From: Candidatus Cloacimonadota bacterium
GTDB taxonomy: Bacteria > Cloacimonadota > Cloacimonadia > JGIOTU-2
Direction: 5' to 3'
Length of the DNA stretch: 17,218 nt
NCBI GenBank assembly: GCA_021160355.1
Contig: JAGHCS010000130.1
Span: 1 to 17,218 of the forward strand
Under the pieces are notes generated by a model. The model worked only from the letters and a program-made list of their open reading frames with translations. It was not told the DNA's origin and did not search any database. A program made the position numbers and the translations under genes. Positions 1 to 5,077 of this stretch are shown piece by piece. Numbering within the stretch: the stretch's first letter is position 1; every line of letters starts with the position of its first letter.

Positions 1-248
1 ATATTTATGAGTGCCGTGAATTCAATAAAATCCTTATCGTTTTTATCCGGATAAATATTAATTCCCCAAAGGTCAAATTGCCTTGAATCATTATCTAAAA
101 GAAGTGCTTCAAGGTCTGCATGTAGTTCTGCATCCACTGCAAGTATTTCTTGTTCGACATCGACCACCATTTTCATCATATCTTCAAATTCGACTTCACG
201 AGCAAGCCAAAGTTCGCTGAGAGATGTTGGTTCTGTGATGATTTTCAT
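1..248 (-). CDS. DUF5674 family protein, C-terminus cut by window edge
   Basis: Reading the minus strand from the ATG at 248 gives 82 codons with no stop before the window edge. The protein begins MKIITEPTSLSELW and contains VVDVEQEILAVDAELHADLE and LWGINIYPD, then ends in FIEFTALIN. The ELHAD(x)EALLL and LWGINxYP blocks match what I remember of DUF5674, small bacterial proteins of about 110 residues with no assigned function; recognition is from memory. An in-frame TAA (260-258) lies nine bases upstream, so the ATG at 248 is the forced start. No Shine-Dalgarno sequence is visible. The upstream side is occupied by the outer end of the inverted repeat of the S23 unit, only 11 bases away, so its native promoter may have been displaced. 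Confidence 0.75.
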   Translation of the reverse strand, partial: MKIITEPTSLSELWLAREVEFEDMMKMVVDVEQEILAVDAELHADLEALLLDNDSRQFDLWGINIYPDKNDKDFIEFTALIN

Positions 249-259
249 AATATTATTTT

Positions 260-311
260 AAGGTTGAGGTTTAGTTTGAGGTTGAGGTTGAGGTTGAGGT
301 TGAGGTTGAAA
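260..311. repeat. Left arm: inverted repeat plus tandem hexamer GAGGTT
   Basis: From 278 to 307 there are five perfect, uninterrupted copies of GAGGTT, followed by a diverging GAAAGT. The outer part (260-277) is a degenerate form of the same unit (AAGGTTGAGGTTTAG then TTT). The plus strand is G/T-rich with GG every six bases; the minus strand, which would be the 3' untranslated end of the S23 mRNA, reads as TCAACC repeats. The array can pair with the right arm at 714-747. Copy number of such perfect short tandem repeats commonly varies by slippage; that it varies here is inference. Confidence 0.85.
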
Positions 312-328
312 GTCAGTATATTCATTTT

Positions 329-688
329 TTAACGCTTTAAGGATTTCATAAGTTTATTTAAGTCAAATATCAATTCTTTATAGTCGTTGATTAATTTATC
401 AACATCATTCTCATTAAAATAGTTTATTTTCTTTCCGTATAATAAGTGATTCTGTACTTCAAATGCGGAACCTCGTGCAATGATATAAAAATTGCATTTA
501 TCTTTTTTTGTGCTTCGACCAAATCCTTCAGACAGATTTGCAGAAACACTATTCGCTGATCTTCTCAATTGGGAAGTTAATCCATAATCTTCAGAACGAG
601 GTAAAGTTGAAGAAAGGTTGAAAATAGCAATCGATAAATTCATTGCCTTTTGCCATACAGGCATATCTGTAAAATTTTTGTACAACAT
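329..688 (-). CDS. S23 / four-helix-bundle protein (23S rRNA IVS-encoded protein family)
   Basis: This 119-residue protein has the full S23 (TIGR02436/PF05635-type) pattern. Near the N-terminus is FTDMPVWQKAMNL (W12). The hallmark block YGLTSQLRRSANSVSANLSE spans residues 35-54 and is followed by GFGRS. Next comes IIARGSAFEVQNHLLYGKK (70-88) and a C-terminal helix ending LNKLMKSLKR. Length is normal and there is no frame break. Family members form four-helix bundles, often pentameric; some are encoded within rRNA intervening sequences and others, such as Avd, act as nucleic-acid-binding partners of reverse transcriptases. No rRNA or reverse transcriptase lies in this window. The ATG at 688 has no clear Shine-Dalgarno sequence; the leader contains the right inverted-repeat arm. 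The cellular role is unknown. Confidence 0.9.
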   Translation of the reverse strand: MLYKNFTDMPVWQKAMNLSIAIFNLSSTLPRSEDYGLTSQLRRSANSVSANLSEGFGRSTKKDKCNFYIIARGSAFEVQNHLLYGKKINYFNENDVDKLINDYKELIFDLNKLMKSLKR

Positions 689-713
689 AATTACATTTTG
701 ACAAAAATTAAAT

Positions 714-747
714 CCTCAACCTCAAACTTAACCTAAATCTCAACCTT
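714..747. repeat. Right arm of the S23 unit inverted repeat
   Basis: The plus strand reads CCTCAACCTCAAACTTAACC followed by TAAATCTCAACCTT, the reverse complement of the left arm at 260-287 apart from one substitution and a 6-base insertion (TTAACC type). Unlike the left arm it is not expanded into a perfect tandem array. It lies in the 5' leader of the S23 gene, about 26 bases upstream of its ATG, so a transcript spanning the unit would have complementary ends. Confidence 0.8.
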
Positions 748-782
748 GACTTTTTCCCTATCTTCATGCACTTCGTGCCCCT

Positions 783-810
783 CACTTGCATTTGTAAATT
801 TTTGTAAGTG
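783..810. other. Small imperfect palindrome just outside the S23 unit
   Basis: CACTTGCA (783-790) can pair with TGTAAGTG (803-810) with one G-T wobble, leaving a 12-base AT-rich loop. No T-run follows on either strand, so a terminator is not supported. It could be a protein-binding site or chance. Confidence 0.25.
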
Positions 811-841
811 ACCTTATTAAGGGCAGCTATATCAATCTATT

Positions 842-1054
842 TTAAAATATTAAATCTTCTATACTAAAGAATACTAATATAAGTTTGAAATAATCGTATT
901 GAGAAATTTTATGTACAGATTTTTTAATAGAATTTCTAAAAATATATTGTGAACAAAATTTGATTCTATAAGCTTGCTTTAACAAATCCTTATCCTTGCT
1001 CTTTACCATTAAATTATGTATATTCAATTCATGTTTTGTATCTTCAAACATCAT
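842..1054 (-). CDS. Doubtful small ORF, no recognisable family
   Basis: A 70-residue reading frame rich in Lys, Ile and Phe, with a basic middle part (KSKDKDLLKQAYRIKF) and a hydrophobic end. I recognise no family. In its favour, its ATGATG overlaps by four bases the stop of an upstream 39-codon ORF that itself has GGAG seven bases before its ATG (1181-1178), an arrangement seen in coupled small genes. Against it, the amino-acid composition is what random AT-rich DNA yields, and there is no conserved motif. The two frames could also be halves of one decayed gene. Confidence 0.2.
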   Translation of the reverse strand: MMFEDTKHELNIHNLMVKSKDKDLLKQAYRIKFCSQYIFRNSIKKSVHKISQYDYFKLILVFFSIEDLIF

Positions 1055-1170
1055 AACCTGTCAATTTCAGATCCAATGACGAAAGATATCATAATATCAA
1101 AATGGGGCGAAGCCTTTGGGGAAGATGGTGGAATGATCCTCTCACCCCCTTCTATTACTACTAAATTCAT
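1051..1170 (-). CDS. Doubtful 39-codon ORF overlapping the 70-codon ORF
   Basis: Starts at the ATG at 1170 and encodes MNLVVIEGGERIIPP followed by a Ser/Pro-rich middle and FVIGSEIDRL. A GGAG at 1181-1178 has good spacing (seven bases), and a TTGACA at 1266-1261 with a weak -10 at about 1243-1238 lies upstream. It overlaps the next ORF by ATGA. No family is recognised. The opposite strand carries a segment that resembles IstB better, so this frame may only be its shadow. Confidence 0.15.
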   Translation of the reverse strand: MNLVVIEGGERIIPPSSPKASPHFDIMISFVIGSEIDRL

Positions 1171-1186
1171 AATAAAACTCCATTCA
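1076..1186 (+). pseudogene. Possible decayed fragment of an IS21-type IstB ATPase
   Basis: The plus strand, from ATG at 1076 to TAA, reads MTKDIIISKWGEAFGEDGG and then diverges. SKWGEAFGED (1097-1126) resembles the SKWGEVFGDD segment I recall near the C-terminus of IstB-like transposition ATPases, which is normally followed by an ATAMIDRLLHH-type block. Just after it, the DNA for GMI-L could be a deleted remnant of AMIDRL. The match is about ten residues and from memory only, so it is weak. No IS ends or istA are visible. Confidence 0.2.
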
Positions 1187-1318
1187 TAATTATAAGAATA
1201 TAATTCATCAAATATAGTTAATTACTAATTGGTGATTTTAAAACGTATTTGTCTTATCGCTGTCAAGTAATTCTAAAATTTTTTTCCTCTTGCTATAAAC
1301 CTCAAAAATAGTAAAAAA

Positions 1319-1394
1319 TGGGGTGGATGATGGGACTCGAACCCACAACAACCGGAACCACAATCCGGTGCTCTGCCATTGAACTACATCCACC
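1319..1394 (-). tRNA. tRNA-His (anticodon GTG)
   Basis: The minus strand folds as a complete cloverleaf. The acceptor strands GTGGATG and CATCCAC pair; the anticodon stem CCGGA/TCCGG encloses loop TTGTGGT with anticodon GTG; and the T arm is GTGGG-TTCGAGT-CCCAT. The histidine-specific identity pair is present: an extra G at -1 (position 1394) opposite discriminator C73 (1322). The 3' CCA is encoded (1321-1319). Six T residues follow immediately (1318-1313 on the minus strand), which may help transcription end. It lies ten bases downstream of tRNA-Pro and is probably cotranscribed with it. Confidence 0.97.
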
Positions 1395-1404
1395 ACAATA
1401 AAAC

Positions 1405-1482
1405 TGGTCGGGGTGCCGAGATTCGAACTCGGGACCTCTTGAACCCCATTCAAGCGCGCTAGCCGGGCTGCGCTACACCCCG
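1405..1482 (-). tRNA. tRNA-Pro (anticodon GGG)
   Basis: The minus strand folds with acceptor CGGGGTG/CACCCCG, anticodon stem CTTGA/TCAAG and loop ATGGGGT giving anticodon GGG, which reads CCC and CCT proline codons. The T arm is CCGAG-TTCGAAT-CTCGG. The discriminator is A and the CCA end is encoded (1407-1405). It is first in a two-tRNA unit with tRNA-His. Upstream TTGACT / TTACAA elements at 17-base spacing give it a plausible promoter. Confidence 0.97.
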
Positions 1483-1494
1483 AAAAGGATTACT

Positions 1495-1523
1495 TTGTAA
1501 AAATTCACATTTTTTTCAGTCAA
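1495..1523 (-). promoter_or_regulatory. Sigma70-type promoter of the tRNA pair
   Basis: On the minus strand, -35 TTGACT (1523-1518), a 17-base spacer and -10 TTACAA (1500-1495); predicted start about ten bases before tRNA-Pro. The -35 is preceded by AAAAC, as at two other promoters in this window. Confidence 0.55.
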
Positions 1524-1606
1524 GTTTTATACAATATCGGTAACTATTCTATATCACAGCTAAACCAATAACATTTTCACTTCACAATCAATGCTCTTTC
1601 TCTTGC

Positions 1607-3418
1607 TTATTCTTTGATATAATTACCGATACTCAGTTTAATCCACTCGTCAGCATAATATCCATAATGGCTTTCTATGATCTTTTCTGTGAGGTCGCAG
1701 ATTGAGGTAGCACCAAAAATTTGAAGAGTTTCTCCATCCGAACTTGCTGCACTTTGATAGAAATAATCACTGTTGTTGACCTCTTCATAGAAATTGGTAT
1801 AGTACTTGCCATTCGGAGCCAGGAAATCTATTATGTCACGAGCTTTTTCAAAATCGATTTTCCCATATTCCTTTAATAATATTTTGTTCAGAGCATCATA
1901 CCGCCACTGGGTGTCATCCATGTGATCAGCAGATATCATGGTCGTCCAGGGAGCCATCGAACACAATCGCATTGAAGGATTTATATACATATTTGTTACA
2001 AGAACCAGGTCGGATTTTTCCTCTCGTTGAGGGGCAAAATAATATCCGTTCGGTACTGCTTCAGCCTTGAAAGTAGAATCAACGAAACCTGTTTTATCAA
2101 AGAATTCTTCTGGATCATAGGGCTTATCGAATCTCATGAAAAGCCCGGTATTGAAATAGAAGAAAGTGTCGGGATATACATAATTATCATAGCGGATCTT
2201 TAATCCGTATTCGAGGGCAAGCGTGTCATATTCTGTCAGAAATTTTTTGGTTGGAAATAATCCCTCTTTAATAAGTTCCTTTTTCGGAAATGACAAAAAA
2301 TCCAGACTGTCTGCATACGCACCTGCTTCCAATACCGCTCCCCGTCCGGACTGGGCATCTGCTATCGAGTAAAGCCAGGGAACTCCTCGAGGTGCATGAA
2401 CTATAACCCGTAATGCTTTTTCAAAAATTGAACCGTAGTGCGCCGCATGCCGGACAAGAAGCAACGAATTCAAGCCGGGCTGTTTCGCATTTAAATTTGC
2501 AGCTGGAACCATATCGACGCCGAGTGCAAGCCCGTTTGCATTCATTGCAGTTATCGAACCGATCATTCCGGGCGCAGTTACAGAAATAATTGGCTCCCGT
2601 GTTGGATAATCAAGCATTGGATCGGGATTATAAATTATCATACACGCAAGATTCTGGAAAATATCCGCAGTTGGGAACATAAAATCTCTTCCATAATAGT
2701 GTTTCCCATCTTTTGTAGCTTTTTTGCATACTGAAAAAGCATTACAAAACAAGGGAGGTTTCAGATTTGATGCATCTATCCCGGGAATCGACTTCCATAA
2801 ACCTTCGATATTATACGTTTGGGCAAGCAAATAATCAATTCCAACGTTGAGAGCAAATATATTATCCAGATTCACCATAGTTTCTGGATTTGCTTCCTTA
2901 CATCCTGCAGCGATTCCGACCATTTCATTCATAAATTCCTGGGGCATGATCCGGCTGATTATTTTATCATTACTTTTAATAATGTCGATCATCAGTTTGC
3001 CGAGGAGACTTCTATATGGTTTGACAGATCCTGGTTGAAGAAAAGCCGGCACAATACCATTCATGAATTTTGTGCACATGGTTTCGATATCTTTATGAGC
3101 AATTTTACCGAACAGATAGCCCATCTGATAACCTGTTCCTTCGAGGTAATACACATTTTTAGGTTTTTTTGTCTCATAGTTGGTTGCGGATATGCTATGG
3201 GCTTTTATACCTCGTTTTCCCTGAAATGTTATGACCGTATCGATGGCATATCCGTCATTTTCAAACGCTTGTGTAAGTTCAAAAGTTGATCGCTTGGGTA
3301 AGGGTATACTTACACTTGATTCTTCCTTTAAAATTGAAACTTTTTTTACCCTTGAAAACTGAGTACACGATACAACCAAAGCACCAACTAAGATTAAAAC
3401 AATTAGATTCTTTTTCAT
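1607..3418 (-). CDS. C45-type (acyl-transferase/peptidase, Ntn-hydrolase) lipoprotein
   Basis: A 603-residue secreted lipoprotein: the N-terminus MKKNLIVLILVGALVVSC is a lipoprotein signal with Cys18 as the lipidation site. The body resembles the C45 / acyl-CoA:6-aminopenicillanate acyltransferase family (PF03417-like). YYLEGTGYQMGYLFGK (about 90-105) is the family's opening GxxYxxGxxxG block. PLFCNAFSV places a likely nucleophile at Cys225, which would become N-terminal after autocleavage. HYYGRDFMF (240-248) corresponds to the GRNxD block, and IGSITAMNANGLALGVD (286-302) to the G(x)NxxGL block. Family members hydrolyse or transfer amide-linked acyl groups; the substrate here is unknown. Lipidation would place it facing the periplasm or cell surface. 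Its start is set by AGGAG, which overlaps the TAG stop of the upstream kinase-like gene eight bases away, so the two are one operon. No terminator is evident downstream. It is longer than many C45 proteins, with about 80 residues before the first motif. Confidence 0.75.
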   Translation of the reverse strand: MKKNLIVLILVGALVVSCTQFSRVKKVSILKEESSVSIPLPKRSTFELTQAFENDGYAIDTVITFQGKRGIKAHSISATNYETKKPKNVYYLEGTGYQMGYLFGKIAHKDIETMCTKFMNGIVPAFLQPGSVKPYRSLLGKLMIDIIKSNDKIISRIMPQEFMNEMVGIAAGCKEANPETMVNLDNIFALNVGIDYLLAQTYNIEGLWKSIPGIDASNLKPPLFCNAFSVCKKATKDGKHYYGRDFMFPTADIFQNLACMIIYNPDPMLDYPTREPIISVTAPGMIGSITAMNANGLALGVDMVPAANLNAKQPGLNSLLLVRHAAHYGSIFEKALRVIVHAPRGVPWLYSIADAQSGRGAVLEAGAYADSLDFLSFPKKELIKEGLFPTKKFLTEYDTLALEYGLKIRYDNYVYPDTFFYFNTGLFMRFDKPYDPEEFFDKTGFVDSTFKAEAVPNGYYFAPQREEKSDLVLVTNMYINPSMRLCSMAPWTTMISADHMDDTQWRYDALNKILLKEYGKIDFEKARDIIDFLAPNGKYYTNFYEEVNNSDYFYQSAASSDGETLQIFGATSICDLTEKIIESHYGYYADEWIKLSIGNYIKE

Positions 3419-3426
3419 GTTTTCTC

Positions 3427-4335
3427 CTATCTTAACAACAAAAATGCGATTCCTGAGACAATGACCTGGATTGACAGATTATCAAATCCGTGAGTGCTCA
3501 TTGCCTCTACCAGAGCACCTCCCAATCCGCAGGCAAAGCCGACATATAAAGAAATCCACAATCCATATGAACTAAATAGCAAAGTAAGAAATGCCGCAAG
3601 AAAACCTACAATTAACACCCCAACTGATCCTTCGATACTTCGTGTGACTTTCACACCAAACACAGAAGGAACTTTATATTCATGTTTTCCCCACTTTGCA
3701 CCAATTGGTTCTCCCACAGCATCTCCACATCCGCATACAAAATATCCCACGAGCGCAAATGGATAAAACAGTACATTTGCAAGCACTCCTCCAAGGGCAG
3801 TTGTCAGCAAAGGAAGGACAATAAACACACTTCTTTTAGGTTCATCCTTTGGACGGGCGAGTGCTTCGTAAAATGGAAAACCATCTCCTCTATATACTGC
3901 AAACAGAACGAATAAAACAACAATTACTCCGAATAGTACTACGCCGGAAAGTCCTATCACGATCTGAAGAATCCCAGCCATAGAAAATATCATAATATGA
4001 AAAATCTTCCTTGTATAGGCTGTTTTGATGTTTTTTTTAATCTTCAGAATACTTGCTATCCATGAACAAATCCACGTGTATATAAGTAAGATCGGAGTAA
4101 GTAATAATATAGTTTTAAATGATGGGATAGCACGAGCAATAAAGTCGATGATATTCTGTATTATTTCTGGAAGTACTGATACGTTATTGTATGGAATATC
4201 AGCAAAATATTCCTGAAAAATTGCTGTATTCGCAAAAATAATCGAGGGCATAAGTATTAAAAGGATTGACAAAGCAAGTATGATTTTCAATTTATTCACG
4301 TTCTGGTGAATGTTTTTATGGTTTTCTAAAAACAC
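3427..4335 (-). CDS. Phytol/dolichol kinase-like (DGK1/SEC59/VTE5 family) membrane protein
   Basis: A 302-residue polytopic membrane protein. TRKIFHI (108-114) opens the family domain. CGCGDAVGEPIGAKWGKHEY (201-220), TRSIEGSVG (231-239) and EAMSTHGFDNLSI (277-289) match the GDxxAxxxGrrfGkh, KSxEGSxg and vEalSxxgxDNlt blocks of CTP-dependent lipid kinases and related polyprenol/phytol kinases. Such enzymes phosphorylate a lipid alcohol (phytol, dolichol or diacylglycerol); the substrate here is not deducible. About 75 residues precede the domain, including a hydrophobic segment at 17-35. The start is GTG at 4335: AGAGG (4345-4341) sits five bases upstream, and an upstream ATG at 4340 is out of frame. 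It is the first gene of an operon with the C45 lipoprotein and has a good promoter at 4365-4393. Confidence 0.75.
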   Translation of the reverse strand: MFLENHKNIHQNVNKLKIILALSILLILMPSIIFANTAIFQEYFADIPYNNVSVLPEIIQNIIDFIARAIPSFKTILLLTPILLIYTWICSWIASILKIKKNIKTAYTRKIFHIMIFSMAGILQIVIGLSGVVLFGVIVVLFVLFAVYRGDGFPFYEALARPKDEPKRSVFIVLPLLTTALGGVLANVLFYPFALVGYFVCGCGDAVGEPIGAKWGKHEYKVPSVFGVKVTRSIEGSVGVLIVGFLAAFLTLLFSSYGLWISLYVGFACGLGGALVEAMSTHGFDNLSIQVIVSGIAFLLLR

Positions 4336-4364
4336 TTCATCCTCTTTTTTGTGTTGATATGTGT

Positions 4365-4393
4365 TTCATATAATTTCACGTATGCAGTGTCAA
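4365..4393 (-). promoter_or_regulatory. Promoter of the kinase-like/C45 lipoprotein operon
   Basis: Minus-strand TTGACA (4393-4388), 17-base spacer, TATGAA (4370-4365). The start would fall around 4358, giving a leader of roughly 20 bases. It is divergent from the plus-strand promoter at 4424, with 30 bases between the two -35 boxes, so one regulator could affect both operons. Confidence 0.6.
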
Positions 4394-4423
4394 ATTAAAT
4401 GTGTATTTTCATTATCATAGTTA

Positions 4424-4452
4424 TTGACATGTTGTTTAAATATTTATGTAAA
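4424..4452 (+). promoter_or_regulatory. Promoter of the lipoprotein/zinc-ribbon/pgk operon
   Basis: TTGACA (4424-4429), 17-base spacer, TGTAAA (4447-4452) just upstream of a strong GGAGG (4461-4465) and the ATG at 4470. The -35 is perfect and the -10 is weak. Confidence 0.5.
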
Positions 4453-4469
4453 TTATCTATGGAGGACGC

Positions 4470-4859
4470 ATGAAAAAGTATGTTGTAGTTATATTTCTTC
4501 TGATCTTTGCTGCATCTTGCAGCAGTTATTATGTATCCTATAAACCTCAGACAATCTATGGTTCATGGCAAAGAACATTTAAGAATAACAAGACTGAATT
4601 CACGGCAAGACTTACTTTTAATAATGACCTTACATTCTCATTTGTAGTTGAAGATCCTATCATAGGTCACACAAATACACATGGCAAAGTGAGCATTATG
4701 TCTAAAAAAATAGCGTTTTTAAGTGATCTTCAGTGTAAGAATGCCGGCATCTACAAATTCTATATTGAAGATGATAAAATTCTGACTTTCAAGCTGGATA
4801 ATGACAAGTGTAAGGTCAGAAAAAATATCATCGAAGGTACATGGAAAAGGATTAAATAA
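4470..4859 (+). CDS. Small lipoprotein, lipocalin-like repeat ends
   Basis: A 129-residue lipoprotein: MKKYVVVIFLLIFAASC has a lipobox with Cys17. The mature part is short and predicted beta-rich (alternating hydrophobic residues, e.g. FTARLTFNNDLTFSFVVED). It opens with IYGSWQR (29-35) and closes with IIEGTWKRIK; G-x-W at both ends is reminiscent of small lipocalin-like or META-like beta-barrel lipoproteins, but I cannot assign a family. Two cysteines (in LQCKNAG and NDKCKVR) could form a disulfide. GGAGG five bases... wait-free start: the ribosome site 4461-4465 is four bases before the ATG. Its TAA is followed directly by the ATG of the zinc-ribbon gene, so it is the first gene of an operon leading to pgk. 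Function unknown. Confidence 0.8.
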   Translation: MKKYVVVIFLLIFAASCSSYYVSYKPQTIYGSWQRTFKNNKTEFTARLTFNNDLTFSFVVEDPIIGHTNTHGKVSIMSKKIAFLSDLQCKNAGIYKFYIEDDKILTFKLDNDKCKVRKNIIEGTWKRIK

Positions 4860-5069
4860 ATGAAGATTGCCTTTGGTAAGTATTGCCCGTGCTGTGGAAA
4901 TGGAAATCGACATCGCGATCACAGAACGGGGTTCATGAGATTGATCGGTATAAAAAAACTGTATGTGTGTACGAAATGCAGAATGCATTATGTCATTCTT
5001 TTCGGAGGATTAGGAATAGGATTAGGAAGATGCCCAAAAGGCGCAAAATATTGGAAGATAAAAGAATGA
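4860..5069 (+). CDS. Small zinc-ribbon-like protein
   Basis: A 69-residue basic protein with two knuckles, CPCC (9-12) and CTKC (37-40), 24 residues apart. Cys9/Cys12 and Cys37/Cys40 are plausible zinc ligands of a zinc ribbon. The remainder is LFGGLGIGLGRCPKGAKYW, a glycine-rich tail. No family is recognised beyond the ribbon; such proteins bind nucleic acid or serve as small zinc-structured adaptors. The ATG follows the previous stop with no gap, and AAGGA lies eight bases before it inside the preceding gene. The stop lies eight bases before the pgk ATG, so translation is probably coupled to both neighbours. Confidence 0.65.
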   Translation: MKIAFGKYCPCCGNGNRHRDHRTGFMRLIGIKKLYVCTKCRMHYVILFGGLGIGLGRCPKGAKYWKIKE

Positions 5070-5077
5070 GGAGAACT

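Larger units (their letters stand above)
260..747. mobile_element. Putative one-gene element: S23 four-helix-bundle gene between hexamer-built terminal inverted repeats
   Basis: A single S23-family gene is flanked by two arms that are inverted copies of each other. Read outside-in, the left arm (260-287) and the reverse complement of the right arm (747-714) both start AAGGTTGAG and both end TTTGAGGTTGAGG. Aligned by eye they agree at 27 of 28 positions, with one 6-base gap (one repeat unit). The left arm continues inward as extra GAGGTT copies. No transposase, integrase or rRNA sequence is present, and I see no target-site duplication at 259/748. S23 proteins are classically encoded inside 23S rRNA intervening sequences whose ends also pair. 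Here the gene is free-standing, so calling it mobile is inference from the terminal symmetry. Confidence 0.5.
748..1318. other. AT-rich stretch without a convincing gene
   Basis: Between the S23 unit and the tRNA pair I see no gene that I can identify. The stretch holds a small palindrome (783-810), two overlapping minus-strand ORFs of 70 and 39 codons described separately, a short plus-strand segment resembling IstB (1076-1186), and a TTGACA hexamer on the minus strand at 1266-1261. Composition is visibly more AT-rich than the operons that follow. It reads like degenerate or accessory intergenic DNA. Confidence 0.6.

Noticed and set aside
278..307. Tandem GAGGTT array as a CRISPR array or telomere-like end
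   Set aside because: Units are six bases with no spacers, and the array is internal and inverted on the other side of the S23 gene.
150..332. Plus-strand 60-codon ORF ending in alternating Leu-Arg
   Set aside because: It runs antisense through the DUF5674 gene and then through the hexamer array; the Leu-Arg run is only the array translated.
329..688. S23 gene as part of a 23S rRNA intervening sequence
   Set aside because: No rRNA sequence is recognisable on either side; one neighbour is a protein gene.
329..688. S23-family protein as Avd of a diversity-generating retroelement
   Set aside because: No reverse transcriptase and no template/variable repeat pair is present in the window.
1238..1453. 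Minus-strand 71-codon ORF
   Set aside because: It is a translation of the two tRNA genes.
1319..1482. tRNA genes as an integration attachment site
   Set aside because: Neither tRNA 3' end is seen repeated elsewhere in the window and no integrase is present.
4883..5077. 65-codon N-terminal extension of pgk
   Set aside because: It overlaps the zinc-ribbon gene in another frame, and a good GAGGAG precedes the ATG at 5078, where normal PGK homology starts.
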